Below are positions 1 through 12,774 of a DNA stretch of 64,000 nucleotides, in pieces. The notes beneath the pieces were generated by a model. It had not been told where the DNA came from. It worked only from the letters and a program-made list of their open reading frames with translations, and made no database searches. Origin of the DNA: Physella acuta (taxonomy: Eukaryota; Mollusca; Gastropoda; Physidae); NCBI RefSeq assembly GCF_028476545.1, contig NW_026732380.1:636001-700000 (forward strand), in the 5' to 3' direction. The stretch's first letter is position 1, and each line of letters starts with the position of its first letter. The position numbers and the translations under genes are program-made.

Positions 1-940
1 TAAACTATGAAAAATTGACGTATTCATTTTTAAAGATTTTTTATAATAAGTAATAAAAGGTTTTTTAGATCAGTTATTAAGTTATTATTAGAAGACTAAA
101 TATTGTTTCTAAATTATAAATTATAAAGATTATCAGATAATTAACTGAAAAGTGATTGTGTCATTTTATTCTACGATTATCACAATGAAACAACATTATT
201 GAAAGTTTTTACACATTTTGTGAATATCAATTTACCTGCCCCAAGTGTCATGACCCCCACAGGTCAAAGGCTGTAATTCATCATAAGGATAGGCATATTT
301 TAAATAGCCTTCATAAGCATGGTAAAACATATTTTTTACTTTTTCTCTGTAAACAAAAAAAGGGTGTTTCAAATAGTTGCTTAGTAAAACTCCACTAAGA
401 ATTACAACACTGTATATAGATCTATACCCAAGCTTCTTACACTTAAATATTAATAAAGTATTTATAAGGGTTAAATAAATTCCATTTTATCCTTTAAATC
501 CATCTCCCATGGTAATTTATTTTTGTTAAGGGATGACACACAATACTATGCGTGTGTGGTATGCGGCCTGACTTATTGTTTATATTACTGTTTGAGTCTA
601 TAATCAACTCAATGCTACAAGCCTGCTGGTTGGCTGAGGCCATGGCAGGGCAGTGTTTCTTAAAGGCATTTCTTCAGGGACAGGGGGGATCATCCTCAAA
701 GCATGTCTATCACCCCCCCCCCCCCCAACAAAATATAATTTATAGGCCCTACTTTATTTAGGACTATTATACAAAATATATATTATTATGTAAGCCCCTC
801 TGAAAATTTTGTCCTCCCCCCCCCCCCCCCCCCATCCCAAGAAAAAAGTTGTAATAAACATAATAAATGAACACTGCATCTGGGCTTGTTCAAAGGTTCG
901 ATTCTCAATAAATTTAAATATTGTCCTTCAAAAGTATTAG
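1..940. other. Gene-free AT-rich flank
   Basis: I see no exon or RNA gene here. The stretch is AT-rich and carries long C tracts near 712-726 and 816-833. The sequence around 649-870 (CAGTGTTTCTT at the left) recalls the ends of the MITE at 51,502-51,725, but no matching target-site duplication is visible, so it is left unassigned. Confidence 0.5.
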
Positions 941-2641
941 ATATCGAAGTGACTACTCGGAAAAGATTTTTTACCCCAGCGTCTCCACCTTGTCGGCAAA
1001 AGATAGTTCTGCGCTTGTGCAGTGACTTTAATAGCTGAGCTAGGGTTAGGGTTATGCAATTGTAAACACTCGCATGCGCAGTACCATCGAAAACATTGCA
1101 GCGAAGGCAAGTCGTAGTTTCTCTCCAGTGCGCATGCATATCTTTTTCTGGCTAGAATAGGCCATTAGATATCCCTTTCTTTCTACTACTTAGAATTTAG
1201 GGCTGTAGGCCTACTTACTACGCTTACAATACTATCAATATCACTATTTTTATCAACTTCAAGTAGGCTTAAAGTAGGCCTAAGCTAAGGGCTAAGACAA
1301 GAGTAAGTAAGTACTAAGTTAGGTCTAAGTACACTAGATCTAGTAGTAGATCTAAGGTAGTCTAGTAAGTACAGTAAGTAGTAAGTAAAGTTTAGTAATA
1401 GTAAAGTTACAGTAAAAAAGTAAGAACTTAAGAAGTAAGCAACTATCAACAAACCTATACAGCGTTACATTGATTTCTCCCACTCTTGTTTTACTTTCAG
1501 ATATAACAGGCAGGTGAATTATAATTACTATAATTGAGAGTATTCCAGTATAACTAGGTCTACTAGAACTGAACTGAATGCTATAAAAATGCTTCATTTG
1601 CAAGCCGATTTGTAAACATCGACATCAAGGTCTTACTAGATAACGATACATTTGAAACATTAAGAATAATAATAATCATGCTCATTGAGTTCCTGTACAA
1701 TATAGATCTATTATTAAATTAAACATAAACAATAAATATTTAGTTAAAGATATTAAACTATAGTTAAACAAAAACTTGATTTATAGGCCTATAATGTTAA
1801 ATTATTTAGTGGTTACATTTTGACAACATTATTACATTAAAACTTGTCTTTTTTTTTTTTTCCACAGACAAGCAATTTCTGTGCATGTTTGGTTTTTAGT
1901 ATGACAGCCATTCGATGCAGAACGCTTGTCTCAAGTAACTCATTGTTTACATTAGTAAATAAATTATCTACATTTTTTACAGGCTAACATTTGTTTGGAA
2001 GTTGTTAAACTAGATCTAAACTAGAAAATTACAGTAAGTAAGTAGGCCTACTAAGAAGCAGATCTAAATTAGATTAGAAAATTTGGTAATCGATCTATAT
2101 TCTATCGGAATCTAAAACTAAACTGCTAGATCTAAATAAAATTAAATAAATTCTATCGTTTTGTGTTTTACTAAACTAAAACTTTTACTCAGAGTAGGCA
2201 GAATCAAAAGAATGGGTAGATTGAAGATTCTAATCTACACGTAAAATCGCCCGCGGCTAGATCTAGTAATGTACGAAAAAGTTACCTCATTGTCAAGGCT
2301 TTAGGCCTAGTAATAGAAATATATTGTGATATATTTGTGTCAAATAGTTATATTATAGATAGGCCTAAATGAATAATAAACCTAAATCAATGGCTAAATA
2401 TTAAGGCTGATGCTAGCCGGAATAACATACGCATGCGCAATGGAGAGAAACTATGACTTGTCATCGCGGCGATGTTTTTGATGGTACTGCGCATGTGTGT
2501 GTTTACAACCATAGAACCCTAACACCAACCCTAACCCTAGCCATAGGTCACTGCGCATGCGCAGAGCTATCTTTTGCCGACTAAGTGGAAACGTTGGGGA
2601 GAAAAATCTTCTTCCGGGTAGTCATAAGTCACTTCGAAATA
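941..2641. mobile_element. Inverted-repeat (foldback-like) element with NRF1-like sites
   Basis: The segments 941-1,165 and 2,407-2,641 are inverted copies of each other, roughly 220 bp each and clearly diverged. Shared words in opposite orientation include CGAAGTGAC, AAAGATAGTTCTGCGC against GCGCAGAGCTATCTTTTG, and GGAGAGAAACTA. Both arms contain a short CCCTAACCC run and GCATGCGC palindromes like the NRF1 binding motif; the best is TGCGCATGCGCA near 2,550. The 1.24-kb interior is AT-rich and encodes nothing recognisable. It could be a non-autonomous DNA element with long terminal inverted repeats or a local inverted duplication. No target-site duplication was identified, so the outer limits are approximate. 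Confidence 0.6.
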
Positions 2642-2954
2642 TTAAATATAGGCCCTATAGGTAGCTAGGCCAATGCCGCTGCCGAGAAAATCGGACAAAT
2701 CGGCTTTTCCCTACCCCCAGCATGTTTAACTCTGTTTTTTGCATGCTTTTATTGTGTTTATTTTAACATGTTATACATCATTCTGTTCGTAATTGAATAA
2801 CCTTTTTAACTGTATTAGTTTGATTTCTGTATTATTTCAGACGTTGAAGAAATCGCCGATTAAATCGCATTTTTTACCCCCCGCGGCGACGTGCCGATTA
2901 GGGGGGAGGCTTTTTCACCTTTTTAAAAGGGGGGTGTTACTTGGAGTCTATAGA

Positions 2955-3655
2955 CTCTGTGAGTTTTCGTACTACAACTGTGAAACTTGGTAGAAGAATA
3001 GATTAAATGTACACGTATAACGCTCAGGGTTCTTGGTTAAAATATGTTAAATACTTTCGGAGATATCGGACCGCAAAGTTAAACTAAGTTATTTGAGCTA
3101 TTTATGGACCGATTTTGTATTTGAACCCTGAGCTGTATTCCTGAAATCTCGACGTTTATTAATATGTATCATATGTCCTATAAGGCCCTATAATAAGGAC
3201 GTCTATAGACTTTGAAATGGACCGAAAATATAAACACGACGCGCCGACCACTGTTCGACAGAACCGCCCTGCTGTGCTTCGAATCGCCGTCTTTAACCTG
3301 ATGACGCGTTACAAAATTTGTATACACGTATCGAGTTTACGTACTACAACAGTTAAATTTGGCAGACGAATACATTAAATGTAGACGTATAACGCTCAGG
3401 GTTCGTGGTCAAAATAAGTTAAATACTTTTGGAGATATCGGACCGCAAAGTTGAACCAAGTTTCCCGGTCTATTATTGGACATATTTTACATTTGAACCC
3501 TGAGCTGTATTCCCGAAATCTCGACGTTTATTTAAATGTATAACATGTATTATAGCGCCTCGTAATAAAGCCGTCCATACATTTTAAAACCGAACGAAAA
3601 TAAAAATTAACGCGTCGGCCGCCGTCCGACTGAATCGCTCTGCTGTGGTGATCTA
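2955..3655 (+). repeat. Two tandem copies of a ~330-bp repeat
   Basis: Copies lie at about 2,955-3,290 and 3,330-3,655. Both run in the same order through GTACTACAAC, ACGTATAACGCTCAGGGTTC, GGAGATATCGGACCGCAAAG, GAACCCTGAGCTGTATTC and AATCTCGACGTTTATT. Each copy also contains the inverted pair CTCAGGGTTC / GAACCCTGAG about 90 bases apart. No coding potential is seen. The copies differ at many positions, so the duplication is not recent. Confidence 0.75.
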
Positions 3656-6190
3656 CACATCGTGTGGCACAGCCGAGTGTGTGGTCACGTGACGCTAGGC
3701 GCTTGATCCGATTGGATGATACTATAAACAATGTCTAAAGATAGATACATGTGTTCCCGTGTTTGACTCGACGGCTATTGCTACTTTATATTTATAAGCA
3801 CACAGACATGTTGCATAACTTTGTCTTAACCCATTGAAACGTCAAACAAAAGTTTTGTTAGTATTTACGGCTGAGGACTAATCGTCAAAATTATCTTCTT
3901 TAGAAATTAATCCGAATAGCTTCGGCCCGATCAAACAATGCTGTGATGTGATTCGTGTAACGTTTCATAATTGTGTACATTGCATTTTCGTAAAATTGGC
4001 TTTAAAAAATAAATTAAATTATAGATCTATCCGGGGCTCTTTTCTACAAATTTTAATACCACTAACAACGTGGGGGTTTCTAGCTTGCCAAATCGACCAA
4101 AATGGGGTGGGGTGGATGGGGGTAGCCACTGACCATCCCACACCGTATGTAACACCCGTAGCCTCACCCCGCCCCCACTAGTCCGTGACGCGACAAGCCG
4201 ACGAGCATCGCTTTTGATGTTGTATAACACCCGTACGGTACACGGTGGTTTCATACCCCACCTCCCTCCCCCTTCACTTTGTGGAGTTGATGTTACTAAC
4301 CCTCGGGCATAGATCAGGAAATCTTACCAGACTTTTGTCTCTGAAATTACATAATATTCGTCTGACACGTTCATCGGGTTGGCCGACTAGCCTATCCAGC
4401 GGTGGTGTTTACGTAATAGGGCAATAAAATTCGTTGGTCAGAAGACCTGGTTACCCACATGTCTGATTGAACTAAATCTAGGCAATAGCTGGTGGTGGTA
4501 CACGTGTCTGTGTATACTGTATAGCCAAACACGGTAATCTTACACAATTTCTACACAATTTCTAGAATCTACTAGATCTACACAGTCAAGCACTCAAACA
4601 CGTGTTTTTTTTCTTAAGAAAGTTGTTAATTGTAAAAGGCCTATACTGGTAGGCTTACAAAATACATAAACCTACTTACTACTAGCCTAATCATTGAGCA
4701 TAAATATAAATTTACGAGCCGGCCCGCGGCATAACATACGCCGCTATTTAGTTGTTTCTAATTTTCAATAATTCATAATTTGTGAATTCGACAGTACCAA
4801 CGCTGACACTGAAAATATTTCTTTAAAACACTATAAGTAGCTCGTTAAGGACCATAACCCCCCCCCCCCCCCCCTACGTTTAAAATCGTTGGCTCTGCTT
4901 GTAAACATTTAGAGTGAACACAGCTCACTAAAACCATGTAGGGGTGGGGAGGTAGGGAGAGCGTTTGCAGCTTGTTTTCTAACGGCTCGAAGAAGAGAAT
5001 TATATATATAGATGTTATATATCTATAACTTACACTATACCTTGTGCAAGTTTTTAAACAAAATATTTTTGGAATAGAGTAGGCCTATGGTATTGCACAT
5101 AGATTACATAACATCTTTTAAGAAGTTACATAATCACAAATTTACTATAGCATTCTTCTCTTTGTATTGAAAAACTTGATTAGTTATATTTTCTTCTAGT
5201 AGGCTATTAACTTGAAGTTAACTGACAATGAGCAAAAGTGATTTTAAAACAAATTCATGGTATATTTTGAGCAAAGGGTGGGATTACATAACCTTAACAT
5301 TTGATAGTTATGTAACAATGTTGGACCATTTTAAATCTACCATTATCTTGAGCTTATACAAATGTCATATTTTAGATTAAAACAGCGTTACATTTAAAAG
5401 AATGACTTCCTATCACATTAATTATTAGATGTTTAAAAAAAAATTGACAGGGGGATATTACATAATCTATGAGATTAGTAGGTTGAGTAATCGAATGACA
5501 CTTTTTAAAATAGCATCATTGGATTCAGCATACAAAAATCTATAAAATGTCTTAAAATTACATCAATTGATAAAGTATTCTGGCTTTTATACCACTTTTA
5601 GTGAAAAACGCTTAAAAATTTGGTCCATACCCTCCCAGTATTTTTCCTCTTTCAGGGTCTACCCCGGTTGTCTGAAAAAAGTGTTGTTTTTTAATGACTA
5701 AAAAATTCATAACTTTTTTGTTTATGGTCAGATTTTGAAAATTCAAACTGATCTGTAATCAGATTGACAGCCCCTATCCAAATATGTAACTATTATATTG
5801 TTTTACTGAAATTAAATTTTTGCATTGGCCTAGCTACTATAGGCCTACTCAGGATATATATATCTACTAGGCCAGAAATTAACTTTAAATAGCAGTGTTT
5901 GCTAGCAAGATTTGCTATATATTATATATTAGGCCTAGGGCCTATATTATATTAATATATAAACAGTTCCGCCATTTTTAAAGTAGAGTGGTTTCCCCTT
6001 TATCTCGCACTATAAGTTTACAAAAAAACTCAAACGAGATGTTTGCTATAGTTAGTAAATGGTTGCATCTGTTGGAAACATCGCTAGTCTTCATTTATTA
6101 CTGAAAAGTTTTAATTCAATTGTTTAAAAACAGGTACAAAAATGAAACAAGGAATCATCTTTATAATTTTCAAAACATAAATCCTCCTCA
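3656..6190. other. Gene-free stretch
   Basis: No gene was recognised. The stretch contains a CACGTG word with a nearby ATTGG (inverted CCAAT) around 3,683-3,715, a C tract at 4,858-4,874 and AT-rich DNA. The longest open frames are under 80 codons and resemble nothing known. Confidence 0.5.
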
Positions 6191-6193
6191 AAA

Positions 6194-6650
6194 TGTGAAA
6201 TAATTATTAAAATTTAAGGAGTCACCTGTTTTTCACAATACTAGTCGCTGGCGATTTTATGTACCTAAAACGATAGATTACCTTTTAGGTAATGATTTGA
6301 AACTAAGGGGAGATAATAACATGTTCTGCGTGCTCTCTTCATTGTCGCCTGTAAACTGTCGTCACAAACAGCTGCTATCACTGAGCCGGGGGGGGGGGGG
6401 GTGGAAAGTGAGGGTGACGATAATCGTCCTTCACTAGCTACTGATAGTGTTTTAAATATTTTCAGCATTGGTAGTGTCGAATTCACAAATTATGAATTAC
6501 TGAAAAATAGGAATTAAACTAAATGGCGGCATATGCTACGTCATGGGTCAGCTCGTGTGAAATAATTACTAAAATTTAATGAGTCACCTTTTTTTCACAT
6601 TACTAGTCTCTGCAGATTTTACATACCTAAAATGATAGATTACCATTTAT
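6194..6650 (+). repeat. Direct duplication of a ~97-bp segment
   Basis: About 6,194-6,290 and 6,555-6,650 share an ordered series: GTGAAATAATTA, AAAATTTAA, GAGTCACCT, TTTTTCACA, TACTAGTC, GATTTTA, TACCTAAAA and GATAGATTACC. The 260 bases between them hold a G tract near 6,390. No gene was seen. Confidence 0.7.
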
Positions 6651-7029
6651 TTTATAGATTAGCCTACCTATAGATACACATAATGAATAGGTCAAGTCTA
6701 GTGTATACACAGACACAGTGTTATGATGGGATGATAGCAAAATGAAGTGACAACACATGTCGCAGAGCGCTATATTTTTAAAATTCCGTATATGGTACTA
6801 TCTGGAAAATAATTCTACTATACCCTATACATATATATAACCAATAAACTCTAATATACAAATTCAGGCCCAGTAATAAATAATCTACTAAGTATAAATT
6901 AATATGCTATATCATGTTTCGAAATTACAATATATATTTCGACATGCAGTAAGAAAATGAAGCAGTGTTTATTTCCTTTGGAATTTGCCATCTTGTGATT
7001 GGAAATGCTTACTTATTCCTTTTAAAACA

Positions 7030-7125
7030 CATCGGGTGTGGTTGAGTTAATAGTGTGGCAGCTGAAGTTCACAGACCTGAAGCTCAGAGTTCGAACCCAG
7101 AGTTAGCACGACCGGTATTAATGTC
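7030..7125 (+). repeat. Possible tRNA-like SINE head
   Basis: The segment around GTGGTTGAGTTAATAGTGTGG followed by AGAGTTCGAACCCAGAG looks like a degenerate pol III A box and a good B box at tRNA-like spacing. No credible cloverleaf or SINE tail was recognised, so it is a weak SINE or tRNA-relic call. Confidence 0.3.
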
Positions 7126-7404
7126 TTTTTACATTTTATTTTTTTCATATTAAAAATATAACTGGTGATTTTTTTTTTATAAAATTTCCAAACATCGTCA
7201 CTCGCATTATTGCTTGCTTACATCTACTAGATTCTATCCCGTAAGTGAAAAATCCCACGACGGTCGGCATGGTCACTGTGAGTTCAGCAGGCCTATGAGC
7301 CCTATGGCATACGTCATAGAATGAACCCAAGTTCTAATTAAGATCAGCTGTGTCTTCTATTCTCACTTCAACCCCCCCCCCCCCCTCAAGCAAATTGAAA
7401 AACA

Positions 7405-7520
7405 GACCTACTGCTGGTCCTTTTTTTGAAGTTCACATAGGCTTAATAATATAGACATAGATCTACTATTGGTCATTTTTAAAGTTCACATAGGCTCAAT
7501 AATATAGACTTTGATTTACT
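7405..7520 (+). repeat. Two copies of a ~60-bp repeat
   Basis: Tandem copies share AAGTTCACATAGGCT, AATAATATAGAC and a CTACT..TGGTC stretch. They lie upstream of TXNL4A and are non-coding. Confidence 0.6.
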
Positions 7521-7605
7521 ATCACGCATGCTAGATAGTATAGCTGTAAAAGCAATTTACTAAAGAGCAGTTCGATTTAGCTAGATCTAGGACTCTCATC
7601 TGACC

Positions 7606-7884
7606 CAGTGGCGTAGCCAGAATCGTCTCAAGGGGGGGGGGGGGGTGCCAATCGAAAGTTTGTCCCCGGGTAAAAATTGAAACACACACCCCCCCCCCCC
7701 CCTTGAGACGATTCTGGCTACGCCACTGGGTCAGATGAGAGTGTTCCAATTTTTACCCTCAAACTTTCGATTTGCTCCCCCCCTCAAACTTTTGATTTGC
7801 ACCCCCCTTTATATATATATATATATATATACCGAGGGGTCTATGGGGGGGTTATGACCCCCCCCCCCCCTGCCTACGCCACTG
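7606..7884. mobile_element. hAT-type MITE with an internal inverted duplication
   Basis: The ends are CAGTGGCGTAGCCAG and TGCCTACGCCACTG, a terminal inverted repeat. The 8-bp sequence ATCTGACC lies on both sides (7,598-7,605 and 7,885-7,892), the target duplication size of hAT transposons. Compared with the relative at 36,834-37,119, this copy has its left end repeated in inverted orientation inside it, together with about 14 bases of host flank (7,591-7,605 against 7,729-7,742). It also carries long G and C tracts and a (TA)n run at about 7,808-7,831. No transposase is encoded. Confidence 0.88.
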
Positions 7885-8195
7885 ATCTGACCTACAACTG
7901 ACACTTTACTGTCAAGAAATAAAACACTTAAACTAGATCTAGATCTATGTCAACATTAAATTGCTAAGACGAAAAAAATCGGACAGTCCTGTTATCTATT
8001 TTTTTTTAGATCGTGTGCGACCTAGGGTAAAGATTTAGCGCAACGTGGCGTGGACCGTGCAAATGTGGCCAATAGCAAAAATATACTCCGTTACTAACTT
8101 ACTTAGTAGTGTTTAAATATTTTAACATTATTATTTTTCTCTTTTAGTACTACATACAGGATTAGTTCTGCCAAATCTACATCAACCTAGTCACC

Positions 8196-9659
8196 ATGTC
8201 GTACATGCTGCAGCATCTACACAATGGTTGGCAAGTTGATCAAGCCATACTTTCAGAGGAGGACAGGGTAGTAGTTATTCGTTTTGGACATGATTGGGAT
8301 CCTACCTGTATGGTAATGGATGAAACACTGTATAAATGTGCTGACAAAATGAAGAATTTTGCTGTTGTCTATCTAGTGGATATTACTGAGGTAAAGATTT
8401 TATTTTGTTATTAAATTATTTAAATATGTTAAATAAATACATTATTTTTACATGGTTGGTTTATTATACTAGCAGTCAGAACCCATTACACATCTTTGAG
8501 AAAAATGTTTTATAAAATAGTTATTGGTCAAACCTCAATTTTCTTTACTACATGTTGAACTATACAAAGCAAAGAAATAACCAAATAGCAAAAAATCTGG
8601 CACATTAAAAATAACATAGGCTACCAATACCTATTAGAAAGACCAAATTATATACATAATTAGTCAACACAATACCATATTAAATGATTAAGAGAATAAA
8701 ATTATTCCTTTAAAAACCAGACTGTTTAATTGTATTTCTGCTTTTTTTTTTTTTTTTAAAGTAAATTTTTTAAGAAAATTGAATATATTTCATAGCATAC
8801 GTCCCAATAAGTAGATCTAAATCAAATTTTAATGAAATAGTTCATTTCTTTATATTCTAAAATTGGAAGATGACACCATTAATTTTGTGTTCTTTCCGTA
8901 GTTTAAACATGTGGCATGTGACTTCATTGTTTATTGTGTTCTTTTCACAACAATAAATGCTTTTCCGGTTGCATAATTAAAGTTGTTTCTATATTCAAAT
9001 ATGCCTTTATTTTTATTTTCTTTCTTTAAATAAAATTTAGTTTTTACATTAATAACATCCACCATATTATTTTTCAACAAACGTCTGTATCTTTAAGTTC
9101 TCCATATATCACTGAACATACTGATCACATCGCCTAAAAAAAGGACAGAGAGAGAGAAGTGCACACATGGGCTTTTATATATTAGGATATTTATTTAAAA
9201 TGTAATAGTACATTACTGCAATAAATGTACTACATTGTTTAAGCTGGTAATCTCTTACTCTTAGCATTACTATCAATTGATTCTTTGAATAACTTAAATT
9301 TTGCTAGGTAAACTGTACTAACTAGTGGCAACTGCAAAATTAGGTTTAATTCAATATTGAGCTGTATCCAAGACTTGCTTCAGTTTGTTTTCCTCCACAA
9401 AAATTTATTTTATTTTTCTCTTTAGGTACCAGATTTCAACAAAATGTACGAGTTATATGACCCATGCACAGTTATGTTTTTTTATCGCAACAAACATATC
9501 ATGATTGATTTGGGTACTGGTAACAATAACAAAATTAACTGGAGTATGGAGGATGTACAAGAATTTATTGACATTGTGGAAACTGTTTATAGAGGTGCTC
9601 GTAAAGGCAGGGGTCTTGTTGTTTCTCCAAAGGATTACTCCACTAAATACAGATATTAA
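8196..9659 (+). CDS. TXNL4A: U5 snRNP thioredoxin-like protein 4A (DIM1)
   Basis: This encodes a core component of the U4/U6.U5 tri-snRNP, a thioredoxin-fold protein without redox function needed for pre-mRNA splicing in the nucleus. Two coding exons are seen: 8,196-8,390 (65 codons, ending DITE before GTAAAG) and 9,426-9,659 (77 codons plus TAA, after TTTAG). Together they give 142 residues, the length of the human protein. Diagnostic stretches are the N-terminal HNGWQVDQAILSEEDRVVVI, RFGHDWDPTCM in place of a CxxC redox motif, YDPCTVMFF, and the C-terminal SPKDYSTKYRY. The start codon has a favourable context (A at -3). A pyrimidine-rich AG at 8,146-8,147 suggests a spliced 5' leader beginning its last exon at 8,148. 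The single phase-0 coding intron (8,391-9,425) holds a dispersed repeat. Confidence 0.97.
8755..9188 (+). repeat. Dispersed repeat copy in the TXNL4A intron
   Basis: This aligns by eye with 17,395-17,815 in the catenin gene intron. Shared ordered words include AGATCTAAATCAAATTT, GAAATAGTTCATTTCTTT, CTTTTCCGGTTGCATAA, GTTCTCCATATATC and the common end TTATATATTAGGAT. It is non-coding and its class is not resolved. Confidence 0.7.
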
Positions 9660-9686
9660 AATATTAATCAGTGTTAATGTTATATA

Positions 9687-9692
9687 AATAAA
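9687..9692 (+). other. TXNL4A polyadenylation signal
   Basis: AATAAA lies 28 bases after the TXNL4A stop codon and is followed by an AT-rich, T-containing stretch. It is the first canonical signal downstream. Confidence 0.7.
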
Positions 9693-9699
9693 AATTAAT

Positions 9700-12600
9700 G
9701 TTTTACAAAGTTTATTACTATTTTAGTTGTCTTTGATATGTTGTTGCATGTTTAAGATCTTTTGAAGATTACTTAAAAAGCTAAGTAAACATCTTTTCCC
9801 CGTTATATTTGTCCTATGTGTAGCCTATACGGTCTACACAAAGTTGAGCATAAATATTTAAAAACTAGGTATAGCTAATTAAAGCTTTCACCTAATCAAT
9901 TTACAAGCAGAAGTCAGTTTTGCATTGTTACTTTATTATCTGAAAGTATCTGGAATTGTATATATTTATAAAATACTATATACACAAGCTTGTCAGTAGT
10001 TAGAAAGATTGATAGCATTGTACATAACAAAATGTGTTCACAATTTCATTAGAAACAAGGTTTCTTCTATAAAAAATGTCATTCTAACTGCAAAAGACAC
10101 CTTGTAAATAAAAAAATATTTATAGATAATCAAAATGAAAATTACCACAACCAAAATAAATGAATATGAAATTTGTTTTTAAAAAACATTGTCGTTGCCT
10201 AATATTTTGTACAAGTCAATTGATTGTTTGAATAAATAATGGAAATTGTGTGGCAGTCTCATCAAAATATAAGTATAACATAGCACAAATATGTGTGAAA
10301 CAGGCTAAATAATGTAAAGATTATGGGGGTCATCACAAATGACATTTAACAGCTGGAGAAATAAATGTCAAATATCTTATTTTCAGCTTATTTTCTCAAC
10401 TCCCAAGTTTTTGTTGTTGTTTTTTAATCACTTTGTTTTCACAAACATCAAATGAGCAGAAGAAGATAGTTATTAAAATTGCAAAATATACCTATTTTCA
10501 AGAAAGTGCATATAAATGCAAAATAGCAGCCACAATCAGAATTTTTTAAATGCAAACAAAGTTTGATGTCATACTTTCTGAACTTTTCACTATCAATAGT
10601 CCAGCACTTCAGAAAGTGCAGTTTTATATGAATGACCCCTTGTATAATATGATGGTTAAATGGAGTAAAGTCTGAAGTTGACTATGGAGAACACATTTAA
10701 TACTTGACATGCTAATGTTAAAATGTTGGAAAGCTAAGTCATTATAAGGATAGTTAAAAATTGTATGCATTAAATTCTAAGATAACCACAATAGTGCAGA
10801 ACAAGCAAATAATTATCACAAAATCAATGTATTACAGACACTTCCCAGCCAAAGCTTGGTTTGCTTTCTTGATTGATTTTAACTGACAACTTCTTCTGGT
10901 AAAAAAAATTAAGCTGTTAATAAATTAAAATCTAGAATCATAGCTAAAAGATTATGAACAGCCACAATTCCATTTAGTCATTTATTCCAGAAAAAAACAT
11001 AACTGACATTGTAGATTATACTTTATAGAGCTAAAGCATCTGTTATTCAAATTTATTAAATTCTTTACGGGAACATGAATGAAGACAAAATATCACAAAT
11101 ACTTGCAAACCAGTTAAAAAGGATTCATTATCAGATGACTGTTTTTGTAGCCACAACAATGCTCGATGTTTTCTTTAATTTGTAATATCTTCAAAGACCT
11201 GCGTTATTTTTAATTTATACAGCAAATATTACCCATAAGACAAAGCATAATTCCTGAATATACACATTTTTTATTAGCATAAAGTAGAGAAAATGTTTAC
11301 TATGAAACAAATGAAAAATCACACTGTACAAAATTCAATAATTATCTACATTTCTTTGATAAAAATATTCCTCTAATGAATGAATAAATATCAATAAGTA
11401 ATTACAAAGTCAACTACTAGGAAAAAGATTTTAAAAATAACGTATCAAATTAAGTACAATGTCTCATTGTTTTTACATTTTTATGTGCATTATACACTAA
11501 CCTTGAGTTTTGTCTCAGTACATAAATTTACATAAAAAAGTTAACACTAATAAGTTAAAGTATTAATTTGGAGCACAGGGCAATTCTTTTTTTTTTAGAT
11601 AAGAGATACAACATTATAACAATTTAAATTGTGACCACACTGTACACTCCTCCACATCAAGCTTCTACTGTAGCCTTAGTGTCACAAGACTTCAATATTA
11701 AAAGTCATCACTCACAACTATTGTCTAGTAGCATCTACTTGTTAAATATATATTAGAAGCAACCTAAAAAAATGTTTAATACACTTGAATATCTAAATAA
11801 GTTATTACTAGTTGTAAATAGACAGTGATATGTTATTTCACACAAATATTGTATGCACAAAACAAATTTTAAAAATATTTTTATATATTTGGTTATTTTA
11901 TGTAGTTTTTAAATAATTATTCTCCAGGGTTTATCAATATTATATCATTCTTATATTTACACATTTAAATAAACATAATAGTAAACTTACTCTTGGTATA
12001 ATACTTTTAACAATACAGCAAAAGGAAAGTAAACCATTTGAATTTAGTTTATGAAAAATTTTCTGAACTTTTAATGTTCAGTCAGAACGCTTGATATACT
12101 CAAATGCCGGTTAACTGAAACTTTTAAAATAAATATTTAATAAAGGGGATATTTTTCTTGTGTATGCCTTAATAACCCAGAAATTATATGTGGTTAATAT
12201 AATAATAATTGTATATCAAGGCATGGTATTTTTTTTCTTATTTAAAGTGTAGAATGAATTTCTAATTTATTTACAGAAAACAGATAAACAACATACATTT
12301 CAAAAAGGTAAAGAGAAAAATTTAATTGATTAGATTCCAGTCAATACATTAAGTATTAGAAACACCAGGTTAAATTGTTAAAAATCAGATTCCTGTTCAG
12401 ATGTTAATCTGAACCCATTAAATAGAAAACAATTTTTTTAAATAGAAATCTATAAAGAATATCATTAGCTGATCAAATGAATTATTTATTTTAGGCAGTA
12501 GTTTTATAAAAGATTACATGACTATTTATTGTAGATATTTAGTTTGACAGGCATGATGAGTTATTCTGATTGGCTTCTTATATTTGTTGAACTTAAACAC

Positions 12601-12774
12601 CATTATTAGAATTTTAGTTTTTAGCTCAAATAAAAACGTACAATTAAAACAGACACATTTAAGTCATTTATTGTAGTTTACATATTTTTCCTCCATAAAA
12701 ATGTATTAAAAAGTAGTTTTTCATAAAAATAGGTAGATGTATGTGCTGTATGTACATTAAAGTTTTAGATCATC
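9700..12774. other. AT-rich 3' flank between convergent genes
   Basis: No exon is seen. The stretch separates the ends of TXNL4A (+) and the catenin gene (-). It probably includes the catenin 3' UTR; a minus-strand AATAAA lies at 12,667-12,672, about 100 bases beyond that gene's stop, with others farther out, so the transcript end is not fixed. Confidence 0.5.

Noticed and set aside
786-1139. 117-codon minus-strand open frame
   Set aside because: It lies in the left arm of the inverted-repeat element; the matching right arm does not preserve the frame.
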